Source of the DNA: an uncultured Planctomycetota bacterium
Lineage (GTDB): Bacteria > Planctomycetota > Brocadiia > CAIUPP01
Direction of reading: 5' to 3'
DNA: 64,000 nt
Assembly: GCA_903901045.1 (NCBI GenBank)
Contig: CAIUPP010000138.1
Location: forward strand, 1 to 64,000
The stretch's first letter is position 1; every line of letters begins with the position of its first letter. The notes under the pieces were generated by a model. That model was not told where the DNA came from and made no database searches. It saw only the letters and a list, made by a program, of their open reading frames with translations. Shown here piece after piece: positions 32,164-40,783 of this stretch. Both the position numbers and the translations under genes were made by a program.

Positions 32164-32529
32164 CTTAGCTCCCCTGTGCTTTAAATGTCCGCTGTATTAC
32201 TATTCGCCGGCTTGCGTCAAGACTTTAGCGAAAAACAGCCCCAATTACTGCAATAGAGACAATATTGACGCCCCGGCCATAGCCAGCATCGTCAAGTAGT
32301 TATAAAGGGTTGCAACAGCGCCTGCACCTCTGCGCGTGGGGTGAAATGGACCATGGGTGATACTTCTACCACCGCAAGCGCCTTTTTGTCAAGAGGATTT
32401 GTAGAAATTTCTGTGCCCAAGCACTACCCCCTTAGCTTACTCAAAGGCTCCTTCGAGTCAAGGACCTGGCCAATAAAGTTTACATACAGTACATGCCGGC
32501 ATGCAGTACAGCATTAGAACCGCTACCCA
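32164..32529. other. AT-rich leader of the cargo operon
   Basis: About 366 bases with no supported gene. It includes a possible -35 TTGACG (32220-32215, minus) and, at about 32487-32507, an imperfect palindrome GTACATGCCGGCATGCAGTAC near the right direct repeat. Confidence 0.4.
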
Positions 32530-32551
32530 TATCAGGGTCCGTATACCATGA
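32530..32551. repeat. Direct repeat, right copy
   Basis: Begins TATCAGGGTCCGTATACC. It lies 20 bases beyond the stop of the sigma-like gene. Confidence 0.7.
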
Positions 32552-32570
32552 AACCACGATTGGCACGTTG

Positions 32571-33023
32571 CTACCCCCTCTCCGTTCTACCCACCTCTTG
32601 TACCTTGGGCGTGAAATCCGTTGTCGTTCCTGCCGCTCCCAATACGACGTCGTACAACTCCGCCAGCGCGCGATACATACACGCCTGCACCCGGCCCTTA
32701 CTCACCCCCAGCCTCCCCGCCGCCTCGTTGAGCGAGCAGCCCAGCCCCCAGACGAGCATGGCGGAGAGGTATTCGCGGCTGGAGAGCCGCTCGCGGTAGA
32801 CGTCCGCCAACCGCATGAGGCAGCGGCGGCCCTCGGAGGCCTCGCGCAGCGCCGCGCGCGCGGGTCCGTCGGGCAGGCGCTCGGCATGGGCGATGCCGAT
32901 CCATTCCCGCCCGTTGCGCCCGAAATCGGGCGAGGGGAGCAGCGCCTCCACCTCGGCGCAGGGGTGGCCGGTATCCAGGCAGGTGCGGCAGTCGCAGGCG
33001 GCGCACAAAGCGGCATGGGACAT
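32571..33023 (-). CDS. Sigma-70 region 4-like phage regulator
   Basis: 150 residues. The C-terminal half reads SSREYLSAMLVWGLGCSLNE then AAGRLGVSKGRVQACMYRAL, a typical sigma region 4 helix-turn-helix. The N-terminus has Cys pairs (CAACDCRTC), perhaps a small zinc site. It probably activates the structural genes downstream. A GGAGACC site precedes the ATG. Confidence 0.65.
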   Translation of the reverse strand: MSHAALCAACDCRTCLDTGHPCAEVEALLPSPDFGRNGREWIGIAHAERLPDGPARAALREASEGRRCLMRLADVYRERLSSREYLSAMLVWGLGCSLNEAAGRLGVSKGRVQACMYRALAELYDVVLGAAGTTTDFTPKVQEVGRTERG

Positions 33024-33114
33024 GATGGTCTCCTTCTATGACGACAACGACTTGTGTCCACAGATTCACACAGATGAACGCAGATGACGGCGGCTCAGGG
33101 TTACGGCAGCGGCG

Positions 33115-33235
33115 TTCGCCAGTTCGCTACTCGCTACTCAGTACTCTGCACTCACTACTCGCCTTCCCCCGCTTTCCTCAGTTCGCTACTCAGTGCTCAC
33201 TGCTCTGCACTCACTACTCGCCGTTTACTGTCATC
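33115..33235. repeat. Heptamer repeats (TACTCAC / CTACTCG type)
   Basis: Two runs such as CGCTACTCAGTACTCTGCAC, separated by about 30 bases, fill the spacer between the sigma-like and RDF genes. The flank contains the CACAGATGAACGCAGATGA type of 12-mer repeat. Confidence 0.55.
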
Positions 33236-33243
33236 CGTGTGCA

Positions 33244-33987
33244 TCAGTGTCCATCTGTGGATAACCCGTTATGAATCCGCCGCAGTTCCTCCACGCCCAG
33301 GTCGAAGGTGAGCTTGAGCGTGTACCCGCCGCGCCTGCCCTGCCTGCCGCGGGCGGCGTCGAGGGGGCGAGGCAGCCGTCGCAGCGTGAGCGGGATGTGC
33401 GCGATGCGCCCGCAAAGCCCCCGCACGAACTCCACCCCGCTGTTGATCTCCACGATGCTGTGCGCGCTGGAGGTGTCGATCTGCCATATGCCGGCGCAAC
33501 TGACGCGCGGCAGCATGACCATGAGGCTGCCGATGAACCGGCATTCGCGGCGGTCGAGCAGTTCGCAGGGGCAATCGCGCTCGACCAGCGAACGCGCCGC
33601 CTCCGCGCAGTCGCACTTCATCTCCCCGCACCGGTCGCACAGCAGCCGCGCCGCGCGCCGACCATCTCCTTTGCACTTCAGCACGCCCCCCTTGCCGTAC
33701 AGCTTGCACGCCTGCGGGAAGAAGAGGCCCGGCTCCTCGGCGGGGAAAACGATGTCCAGCTCCCTGGGCTGCGCGCCGTACAGCTCCCGGATGACGGGGT
33801 AGGCGCGCAGGGAGTCCTCGTCGAATTTGAAGTGCCCGAGCTCCACGGGCGTCTGGACGCTGCGGTTGTTGCGTCGGAAGAGGCGGCGCTCACCCAGGCG
33901 GATGCGTCCCAGCCGCGGCAGCCGCCGAAGCTGGGTGAGCTGCTGAATGCGGTTGAGTCCCCACTGCGTGTTACGATGCTGCTGCAT
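33244..33987 (-). CDS. Gp3-like recombination directionality factor
   Basis: About 247 residues. The pattern VELGHFKFDEDSLRAYP, LYGAQPRELDIVFPAEEPG and GKGGVLKCKGDG, then a CDRCGEMKCDC zinc-like cluster, matches Gp3-type proteins that switch serine integrases toward excision. It is the first gene of the leftward operon. No serine integrase is in the window. The ATG at 33987 has AAGGAGGG upstream. Confidence 0.72.
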   Translation of the reverse strand: MQQHRNTQWGLNRIQQLTQLRRLPRLGRIRLGERRLFRRNNRSVQTPVELGHFKFDEDSLRAYPVIRELYGAQPRELDIVFPAEEPGLFFPQACKLYGKGGVLKCKGDGRRAARLLCDRCGEMKCDCAEAARSLVERDCPCELLDRRECRFIGSLMVMLPRVSCAGIWQIDTSSAHSIVEINSGVEFVRGLCGRIAHIPLTLRRLPRPLDAARGRQGRRGGYTLKLTFDLGVEELRRIHNGLSTDGH

Positions 33988-34189
33988 GACTGCGCCCTCC
34001 TTCATAAGGAGCCCCCTGTGAAACGCGACGCCACGCGGCGTCACGGTCGATGAGTTGATATGAACTGTCCAATTTTGGGCGGTTCAGGGTGAGCAACTGC
34101 GGCACAGACTGTCCCGGAAATCGACACCTTGCGGCTAATCCCCGTTTCCAGCGCCTCATGGCGCGAACGCACCCCCGGCCACTTTGGGC

Positions 34190-34217
34190 TTGACAGAAGA
34201 TTGGCATTTGTTAGGAT
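34190..34217 (+). promoter_or_regulatory. Possible rightward promoter
   Basis: TTGACA (34190-34195), 16 bases, TAGGAT (34212-34217). It would give a leader of about 240 bases before the repressor gene, in which I see no ORF. Confidence 0.4.
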
Positions 34218-34383
34218 AGCCGGCAGGTGCGGGGGGCGGCTGGCGGCACAATCTAGGGGATTCCCGTCCGTACGGATTCCAGTTGTCGGGTAATTTCTGC
34301 GCATATGGCGGAAATGTGCGGTCGTGCGATCATGGGTTGCCTCCGTCCCTGCGACTTGGCGGCCTCTCGCGCCTCTTGACAGG

Positions 34384-34426
34384 AGGATAGCGTATATATT
34401 ACCATTTGTCAATAGGCAACGGTAAT
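34384..34426 (-). promoter_or_regulatory. Leftward promoter with overlapping operator
   Basis: On the minus strand TTGACA (34412-34407), 17 bases and TATCCT (34389-34384) form a strong promoter toward the RDF gene. An inverted repeat ATTACC (34398-34403) / GGTAAT (34421-34426) covers its -35 region and is a good candidate operator for the adjacent S24 repressor. Confidence 0.6.
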
Positions 34427-34462
34427 ATTTTTCCACTCACGCCGGAAATAGGGCGTACCTGA

Positions 34463-35074
34463 TTGAAAGAGTGCGGCATACAGGCGCGGCTGGCTGAGCT
34501 CCGCAAGCACGTGGGAGAGGCCGGGGCCTCGTTGGCGGAATTTGCCCGGCTGACGGGGATCGAGCGCCGCCTGCTGGCGCGCTACGAGAAGGATGTCGCC
34601 CCCTCCGCGGATAACGTCGCGAAGATCGTGAAAGGGACGCGCTGCTCCGCCGCCTGGCTGCTCACCGGCGAGGGGCAGATGTTTCAGGAAGAGGGGACGC
34701 GCCCGCAGCGAGTGCCCGTCGTGGCCACCGCCAGCGGCGCGGGTGCCGCCCGCGTGGCCTTCACCGACCACGGGCGCGAGGAGCGCCGCATGACCCTCCC
34801 CTCCGATGCGCACCTGGTGCAGGTGACCGGCGACAGCATGGTCCCCATCGCCGTCAGCGGGCAGTTCGTCTGGGTCTCCAACGAGTCCCCCGTCAACGGC
34901 GACCTCGCCCTCATCGAGCTGCCCGACGACGAGGTGCTCTTCAAGCGCGTCTATCTCGCCGGCAACATGCTCCAGTGCATCAGCATCAACCAGGACCCCC
35001 GCTACGCCCCGATGATGATCCACCGCAAGGACGTCCGGCGCGTGCGGAAAGTCCTCGGCACCTGGTACGGATAG
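34463..35074 (+). CDS. CI-like repressor (HTH plus S24/LexA-like domain)
   Basis: 203 residues from a TTG start. The N-terminal HTH (SLAEFARLTGIERRLLARYE) is followed by a LexA-like domain with TGDSMVPIAVSGQFVWV carrying the catalytic Ser, and a Lys candidate in DDEVLFKRVYL. RecA-stimulated self-cleavage would induce the element. The gene diverges from the RDF operon across the control region at 34.4 kb, the usual lysogeny switch layout. Confidence 0.85.
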   Translation: MKECGIQARLAELRKHVGEAGASLAEFARLTGIERRLLARYEKDVAPSADNVAKIVKGTRCSAAWLLTGEGQMFQEEGTRPQRVPVVATASGAGAARVAFTDHGREERRMTLPSDAHLVQVTGDSMVPIAVSGQFVWVSNESPVNGDLALIELPDDEVLFKRVYLAGNMLQCISINQDPRYAPMMIHRKDVRRVRKVLGTWYG

Positions 35075-35109
35075 CCCGCCCCCTGCCCTCGCACCTGATC
35101 CCCAAACGA

Positions 35110-35144
35110 AAACGCCCGGAAGGATGGATTCCTCCCGGGCGTTT
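35110..35144. terminator. Bidirectional terminator between repressor and ppdK
   Basis: AAACGCCCGG (35110-35119) pairs with CCGGGCGTTT (35135-35144), and the inner AAGG/CCTT can extend the stem. It separates the converging genes. Confidence 0.8.
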
Positions 35145-35164
35145 CGCCTCGTCGAACGACTCGC

Positions 35165-37888
35165 TTACTTCTTCGCCCTCTTCTCTTCGAGCGCGGCATG
35201 GGCGGCGGCCAGCCGGGCGATGGGCACGCGGAACGGGGAGCAGCTCACGTAGGTCAGCCCGGTCCGGTGGCAGAACTTCACCGAGGCGGGGTCGCCTCCC
35301 TGCTCGCCGCAGATGCCCACCTTCAGGTTCGGCCGGGTGGCGCGGCCCTTGGTCACGGACATCTCGATCAACTGCCCGATGCCATCCTGGTCGATGGTCT
35401 GGAACGGGTCGGCGTCGAGGATCTTCTTATCCAGGTAGTCGCCGAGGAACCCGCCGATATCGTCGCGGCTGAAGCCGAAACCCATCTGCGTCAGGTCGTT
35501 CGTGCCGAAGCTGAAGAACTCGCTGGACTTGGCCATGCGGTCGGCCAGCAGCGCGGCGCGGGGAATCTCGATCATCGTGCCGTAGTGGTACTCGATGGCG
35601 CTGAGCTTGAACTTCTTGAGCACCTCGGCGTAGACGCGGTCGACGATCTTCTTGGTGAAATCGCATTCGCGCACGTCGCAGGTGACCGGCACCATGATCT
35701 CCGGCTTGACCTTCTTGCCCTTCTTGAGCAATTCGGCGGCGGCCTCGAAGATGGCGCGGACCTGCATCTCGGTGACTTCGGGGTAGGTGATGCCGAGGCG
35801 GACGCCGCGGTGCCCCATCATCGGGTTGGACTCGTGCAGCGCCTCGCCGCGCGCCTTGACGGCGGCGGGGGTGATGCCGAGCGCCTTGGCCAGCTCGGCC
35901 TGCTTTTCCTTCCCCTGCGGAACGAACTCGTGAAGGGGCGGGTCGAGCAGGCGGATGGTCACCGGCAGCCCTTCCATGGCTTCCAGCGTCGCCTTGATAT
36001 CCTTCTTGACGTACTTGAACAGCTCGTTGACGGCCTTCGCGCGCTCCGCGGGGGTGTTGCTGAGGATCATCTTGCGAAGGACGAAGAGGGCGTCGTCGGA
36101 GCCCTTGCCGTAGAACATGTGCTCGGTGCGGAAGAGGCCGATTCCCTCGGCGCCGAAAGCGCGGGCGATCTTGGCGTCGGCGGGCGTATCAGCATTCGTG
36201 CGGACGCCCAGAGTGCGCTTGGTGTCCACGATCTTCATGAACTGCTGGAAACGCGGGTTCTCGGTGGCGTCGATCATCGCCAGCGCGCCGGAGTAGACGA
36301 ATCCGCGCGTGCCGTTGAGGGTGAACGTGTCCCCTTCCTTGAAGCTCTTGCCGTCGACCACGAGCTTGCGCGTCTTGGCGTCGACGTGGATAGCGCCGGC
36401 CCCCACGATGCAGCACTTGCCCCAGCCGCGGGCGACGAGCGCCGCGTGGCTGGTCATGCCGCCGCGAGCGGTGAGGATGCCGACCGCCGCGCGCATGCCT
36501 TCGACGTCTTCCGGGTTGGTCTCTTCGCGCACGAGGATGACCGCTTTGCCCTTCTTGGTCCAGGCCACGGCTTCCTCGGCGGTGAAGACGATCTGTCCCA
36601 CCGCGCCGCCGGGGCCGGCGGGCAACCCCTTGGCGACCGGCTTGACCTTCTTCTCGGCGTTCGGGTCGACGATCGGGTGGAGCAACTCATCCAACTGCGC
36701 CGGGTCGACGCGCAGCACCGCCGTCTCCTCGTCGATCAGCTTCTCGGCCAGCATATCCATCGCCATGTTCAGGGCGGCGGTTCCGGTGCGCTTGCCGTTG
36801 CGGCACTGGAGCATGTACAGCTTGCCTTCCTGGATGGTGAACTCGATGTCCTGCATGTCGTGGTAATGCTGTTCCAGGCGGGCGCGGATGTCGCAGATCT
36901 GCTTGTACAGACCCGGCATGGCTTCCTGCAGCGACTTGAGGTGACGGTTCTGGTCGTTCTTCGTGTCGTTGTTCAGCGGGTTCGGGGTGCGGATGCCGGC
37001 GACCACGTCTTCGCCCTGCGCGTTGACGAGCCACTCGCCGTAGAACTTGTTCTCGCCGGTGGCGGGGTTGCGGGTGAAGGCGACGCCCGTCGCGCTGCTC
37101 TCCCCCATGTTGCCGAAGACCATGGACTGCACGGTGACCGCGGTGCCCCACTCATCCGGGATCCCTTCGATGCGGCGGTAGGAGACGGCGCGCTTGCCGT
37201 TCCAGCTCTTGAACACCGCGCCGATGCCACCCCAAAGCTGCTCCTTGGGATCGTCCGGGAAGTCCTTGCCGAGCACCTTCTTGACGCGCTTCTTGAACTG
37301 CGCCACCAGCTCCTTCAGGTCGTCCACCGTCAGATCGGTATCGCTCTTGTAGCCCTTCTTGCGCTTCACGTCGCCGAGGAGCTCGTCGAGCTGCTTCCGG
37401 ATGCCTTCCCCTTCGGCCGGCTCGATCCCCTCCGCCTTCTCCATCACCACGTCGGAGTACATCATAATGAGGCGGCGGTAGGCGTCCCACACGAAGCGCT
37501 CGTTGCCGGTCTTCTTCACCAGACCCGGGATGGTGCGCGAGGTGAGGCCGACGTTGAGGACGGTCTCCATCATGCCCGGCATGGACTTGCGCGCGCCGGA
37601 GCGGCAGCTCACCAGCAGCGGGTTGGCCGCATCGCCATACCCCATCCCCATCACCTTCTCGGTGTTGCGCAGGTTCTCTTCGACCTGGGCGGCGAGCTCG
37701 GCGGGGTAGTTGCACTTGTTCTGGTAGTACACCGTGCACAGCTCGGTGGTGAGGGTGAAACCGGGGGGCACCGGCAGGCCGATGTTGGCCATTTCCGCCA
37801 GGTTGGCTCCCTTGCCGCCGAGCAGGTTCTTCATGTCCGCGCGGCCTTCCGCCTTGCCGCCGCCGAAGAAATAGACATACTTCGCCAT
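35165..37888 (-). CDS. ppdK: Pyruvate, phosphate dikinase
   Basis: 907 residues. It interconverts pyruvate, ATP and phosphate with PEP, AMP and pyrophosphate. The N-terminal ATP-grasp domain starts at FFGGGKAEGRADMKNLLGGK; the phosphohistidine domain has GGMTSHAALVARGWGKCC; the PEP-binding barrel contains GLFRTEHMFYG, GTNDLTQMGFGFSRDD and GICGEQGGDPASV with the catalytic Cys in VSCSPFR. Length and order match the family. The ATG at 37888 follows GAGGAGAG. It is a host gene and marks the right edge of the phage-like block. Confidence 0.96.
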   Translation of the reverse strand: MAKYVYFFGGGKAEGRADMKNLLGGKGANLAEMANIGLPVPPGFTLTTELCTVYYQNKCNYPAELAAQVEENLRNTEKVMGMGYGDAANPLLVSCRSGARKSMPGMMETVLNVGLTSRTIPGLVKKTGNERFVWDAYRRLIMMYSDVVMEKAEGIEPAEGEGIRKQLDELLGDVKRKKGYKSDTDLTVDDLKELVAQFKKRVKKVLGKDFPDDPKEQLWGGIGAVFKSWNGKRAVSYRRIEGIPDEWGTAVTVQSMVFGNMGESSATGVAFTRNPATGENKFYGEWLVNAQGEDVVAGIRTPNPLNNDTKNDQNRHLKSLQEAMPGLYKQICDIRARLEQHYHDMQDIEFTIQEGKLYMLQCRNGKRTGTAALNMAMDMLAEKLIDEETAVLRVDPAQLDELLHPIVDPNAEKKVKPVAKGLPAGPGGAVGQIVFTAEEAVAWTKKGKAVILVREETNPEDVEGMRAAVGILTARGGMTSHAALVARGWGKCCIVGAGAIHVDAKTRKLVVDGKSFKEGDTFTLNGTRGFVYSGALAMIDATENPRFQQFMKIVDTKRTLGVRTNADTPADAKIARAFGAEGIGLFRTEHMFYGKGSDDALFVLRKMILSNTPAERAKAVNELFKYVKKDIKATLEAMEGLPVTIRLLDPPLHEFVPQGKEKQAELAKALGITPAAVKARGEALHESNPMMGHRGVRLGITYPEVTEMQVRAIFEAAAELLKKGKKVKPEIMVPVTCDVRECDFTKKIVDRVYAEVLKKFKLSAIEYHYGTMIEIPRAALLADRMAKSSEFFSFGTNDLTQMGFGFSRDDIGGFLGDYLDKKILDADPFQTIDQDGIGQLIEMSVTKGRATRPNLKVGICGEQGGDPASVKFCHRTGLTYVSCSPFRVPIARLAAAHAALEEKRAKK

Positions 37889-38019
37889 AGGAATCTCTCC
37901 TCTAAACCAAGAATTGCGGCGCGCTTTCAACGGAGGGCACCGCGTTGGGAACTGGGCGCGAAGAAGCTCCAAAGATAACACAATGGAGGGGGATTTTCAA
38001 TTGAAGGAACGGCAACGGG

Positions 38020-38135
38020 GTGAACCGCCAAGACGCCAAGGGCGCCAAGAACGGAGACCAGGTTAACGGCAATGCAGCACGAACCAGTTTCAGTAACCCC
38101 GAATTGCCTTTCTTGGCGATCTTGGCGCCTTGGCG
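38020..38135. repeat. CCGCCAAGACGCCAAGG-type inverted repeat
   Basis: AACCGCCAAGACGCCAAGGG near 38020 and CTTGGCGATCTTGGCGCCTT near 38115 face each other across 70 bases, forming a large hairpin after the MFS gene. It may act as a terminator. Confidence 0.5.
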
Positions 38136-38136
38136 G

Positions 38137-39444
38137 TTAAGCCTGTCGTTGTCCGTCGCCTTCAGCGCTCACGTCCCGTCCCTTTACGATGAACCACGCC
38201 GCCCCGATCACGCCGAAGCCGAAGGCGATCAGCAGCGTCATTTGGGGGCAGATCATCCAGAGAAAGGCGCCGCTGAGCGCGGCGAAGGAGACGATGACGT
38301 CGCGCACGAGGTAGTAGAGCCCGAACATCGCGGCTTTGCGGTCCTCGGGGGCGAGGTCCATGATGAGCGCTTTGCGCGTCGGCTCGCCAAACTCCTTCAG
38401 CCCGCGCAGGATGAAGACCGGCACGAACGCCCAGAGCGTGTGCGCGAAAAGCAGCGCCAGCGGGAAGAGCGCAAAGAAGCCGAACGTGATAGCCACGAAC
38501 GGCTTCTTGCCGAACCGGTCGGCCATGCGCGCCACCGGGATGTAGCAGAGCATGGCCGTGATTTGCTCGATGACGGACAAAATGCCGAACCAGAACGCCG
38601 CCTCGCCGACGCTCATGCCCCCCACGATGATGAGGTTGTGCGTCACCCAGAGGATCACCAGGACATCCGGGATGCGCTCGCAGAAGCGGATGAGGATGTC
38701 GCTGGCCAGCAGGTTGCGCAGGCCGGGGGTCATCAGCGGCCAGAGCTTCAGCGGGTTCTTCTCGGCGCGCTTGCCGCCGTCGGACGGCGCGTCCGATTCG
38801 ATGAGGATCTGCTGCAGCACCATGGCCAGCATCGCCAGCCCGAGCGCGAAGACGAAGGCGATCCGCACGCCGGAGGTGACCCCCCACAGCGCGATGAACG
38901 CGCCTCCGGCAAACGGCCCGAGCGTCTTGGGGATGCGCCGCACCAGCGCCTGCACGCTGACCCCCATGGTGCGCTGCGTCTTCGGGACGGCTTTGCTGAT
39001 GATCTCCATGGTCGCCGGCAGCGAGATGGCCGACCAGGAGATGAAGAACGCCGCCCCCAGCAGCACCGCCCACCAGGTGGGGATCAGGATGACGATGAGG
39101 TAGCCCACCATGGAGAGGGCGTTGAAGGCCATCAGGGCGCGTTTCGCCCCCCAGCGGTCGCTGAGGTAGCCGCCAGGGAAGGAGTAGAGCGCAGAGAGCA
39201 GGTCGTCCATGAATGCGAGCAGGCCGATGGAGAGCAGCCCCACCGGGAGCGTGAAGGCGATGAGGGTGAACGACAAGTCCCCGCCGAGCTTCTCCAGATA
39301 CATGGGGAGGTAGCGCTCGGCCATGTGCTCGCCCATGCCGACCAGCACGATCATGCTGAGCATCCCCACAATGCTGCGCCTCAGCCCGAAGAAGGCAATG
39401 GCGCGCCGCAGTGGGGAGGGGGTTGAGCCTTCGGTATCAGTCAA
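38137..39444 (-). CDS. Major facilitator superfamily transporter
   Basis: About 435 residues with 12 predicted membrane helices. The GGYLSDRWGAKRALM loop between helices 2 and 3 is the MFS signature, and VARMADRFGKKPF is its counterpart in the second half. The substrate cannot be told. A TTG at 39444 preceded by GAGGAG is the likeliest start, because the upstream ATG adds a basic non-conserved stretch. Confidence 0.82.
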   Translation of the reverse strand: MTDTEGSTPSPLRRAIAFFGLRRSIVGMLSMIVLVGMGEHMAERYLPMYLEKLGGDLSFTLIAFTLPVGLLSIGLLAFMDDLLSALYSFPGGYLSDRWGAKRALMAFNALSMVGYLIVILIPTWWAVLLGAAFFISWSAISLPATMEIISKAVPKTQRTMGVSVQALVRRIPKTLGPFAGGAFIALWGVTSGVRIAFVFALGLAMLAMVLQQILIESDAPSDGGKRAEKNPLKLWPLMTPGLRNLLASDILIRFCERIPDVLVILWVTHNLIIVGGMSVGEAAFWFGILSVIEQITAMLCYIPVARMADRFGKKPFVAITFGFFALFPLALLFAHTLWAFVPVFILRGLKEFGEPTRKALIMDLAPEDRKAAMFGLYYLVRDVIVSFAALSGAFLWMICPQMTLLIAFGFGVIGAAWFIVKGRDVSAEGDGQRQA

Positions 39445-39544
39445 GGATCGGCTCCTCGAAAAACGTCGCGCAGGGGGTAATGTATGCGCGGCGGGCGGAA
39501 GATGCAAGTCCAGCAGGGCGCTGAAGAACCGCGTTGTGCCCGCC

Positions 39545-39630
39545 TCTTGCGCGGGCTGAAGCCCGCGCTACACGGCCTTCCCCAAGCATAAAGAGGCGCG
39601 TGTAGCCCGGGCTTTAGCCCGGGCCCTCGG
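39545..39630. repeat. Hairpin pair (GCGGGCTGAAGCCCGC type)
   Basis: GCGGGCTGAAGCCCGCGCTAC (about 39550) and GCCCGGGCTTTAGCCCGGGC (about 39606) lie in the spacer upstream of the MFS gene and before palindrome P1 copy 3. Confidence 0.6.
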
Positions 39631-39639
39631 CTGGGTCGA

Positions 39640-39684
39640 GGTGGGGACACAAAACTTTCCTTTGGAAAGTATCGTGTCCCCACC
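39640..39684. repeat. Dispersed palindrome family P1, copy 3
   Basis: GGTGGGGACACAAAACTTTC plus TTTGGAAAGTATCGTGTCCC, with the same GGTCGAG and CGGCCCC flanks as copies 1 and 4. Confidence 0.75.
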
Positions 39685-39726
39685 GGCCCCACTGATCCCC
39701 TTATCCCGTTCCAACAAACGCATGCA

Positions 39727-39755
39727 TTGCGTCCGCCGCTGCTTTGGGCTACATT
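39727..39755 (+). promoter_or_regulatory. Promoter of the cyclophilin gene
   Basis: TTGCGT (39727-39732) and TACATT (39750-39755) with 17-base spacing, about 75 bases before the start codon. Confidence 0.45.
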
Positions 39756-39831
39756 CTAAGGAAGCGCCGGAGTGTTGGGGCCGGCGCGCGTTCCGCCGCG
39801 TGGCGGGGATTCACAAATGGAGGGTATCGAC

Positions 39832-40575
39832 ATGGTGCAGTTGCGTCAGAAGATCGCCATTCTGGCGATCGGCCTCTTGGCATGCGGCTCCGTGCGCGCC
39901 GCCGAAGAAAACAAGGAGACCCCTGTGGCTAATCCGGTGGTCGTGATGGAAACGTCCGAAGGGACGATCAAGATCGAGCTGTTCGCCGACAAGGCGCCCA
40001 AGACGGTCGAGAATTTCCTCAAGTACGTGGATGACAAGTTCTACGACGGCACGATTTTCCATCGCGTCATCAAAGATTTCATGATCCAGGGCGGCGGCTT
40101 CACGCCCGACTTCAACCAGAAGGCGACCCGCGACCAGATCAAGAACGAGGCGCGCGGGGATCTCGGCAACAAGCGCGGCACCATCGCCATGGCCCGCACG
40201 AACGTGGTGGATAGCGCCACGGCGCAGTTCTTCATCAACACCGTGGACAATGAGTTCCTCAACCACAAGAGTGAAGCCCCGCGTGGCTTCGGCTACTGCG
40301 TGTTCGGCAAGGTGATCGACGGGATGGATGTGGTGGACAAGATCCGCAGCGTCAAGACCGGCGGCAACGCCACCTTCCCGAGCGACGTGCCTGAGACGAC
40401 GATTCTGATTAAGAGCGTGCGCCGCGCCGGCGCGCCGGCCGCCGCCGCCGCCCCGACGGCCGCGAAATACGCCTGCCCCATGAAGTGCGAAGGGGACAAG
40501 ACCTACAGCAAGCCCGGCACCTGCCCGGTCTGCAAAATGAAGCTCGAACCGGTCATAGCTGGGACGGCGAAGTGA
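39832..40575 (+). CDS. Periplasmic cyclophilin-type peptidyl-prolyl isomerase with metal-binding tail
   Basis: About 247 residues. A signal peptide (1-22, ending VRAAEE) precedes a cyclophilin domain with DGTIFHRVIKDFMIQGG, FFINTVDN and FGKVIDGMDVV. After an Ala/Pro linker comes YACPMKCEGDKTYSKPG and CPVCKMKLEP, the heavy-metal-binding motif seen in copper-efflux proteins. It probably folds envelope proteins, and the tail may bind metal. The ATG at 39832 has GGAGGGT upstream. A terminator follows at 40611. Confidence 0.88.
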   Translation: MVQLRQKIAILAIGLLACGSVRAAEENKETPVANPVVVMETSEGTIKIELFADKAPKTVENFLKYVDDKFYDGTIFHRVIKDFMIQGGGFTPDFNQKATRDQIKNEARGDLGNKRGTIAMARTNVVDSATAQFFINTVDNEFLNHKSEAPRGFGYCVFGKVIDGMDVVDKIRSVKTGGNATFPSDVPETTILIKSVRRAGAPAAAAAPTAAKYACPMKCEGDKTYSKPGTCPVCKMKLEPVIAGTAK

Positions 40576-40610
40576 CCGCCCTGTTCCGACTGTAGATGCG
40601 CGTTGACTCG

Positions 40611-40649
40611 AAAGCCCCGCGAAGGATTCTCAGGCCTTCGCGGGGCTTT
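40611..40649 (+). terminator. Rho-independent terminator after the cyclophilin gene
   Basis: AAAGCCCCGCGAAGG (40611-40625) pairs with CCTTCGCGGGGCTTTT (40634-40649). Confidence 0.85.
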
Positions 40650-40783
40650 TCGCGTCTATCGCCCGCATCGCCATGCCGCCTCAACCCCGCGCCAATCGAA
40701 AAAGCCTTGATTCGCCCGGCGGCCGGCGATACGTTCAGTTGATGGGGCGCGGTATGGGCCACACTCTGAACAGGGAGAAGATC

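Larger units (their letters stand above)
30506..32551. mobile_element. AT-richer cargo insert between imperfect direct repeats
   Basis: A 22-base sequence, TATCAGGGT(T/C)CGTATACC then ATGA, occurs at 30506-30527 and 32530-32551 with one mismatch; ACCC precedes both. Between them the DNA is visibly less GC-rich than the phage genes and carries two minus-strand membrane-protein genes. No recombinase is present. It could be an inserted cargo (moron) with a target duplication; alternatively the repeats could be phage-specific regulatory sites. Confidence 0.5.

Noticed and set aside
35198-37978. 926-codon plus-strand ORF opposite ppdK
   Set aside because: Antisense of a fully recognisable pyruvate phosphate dikinase; it arises from high-GC codon bias.
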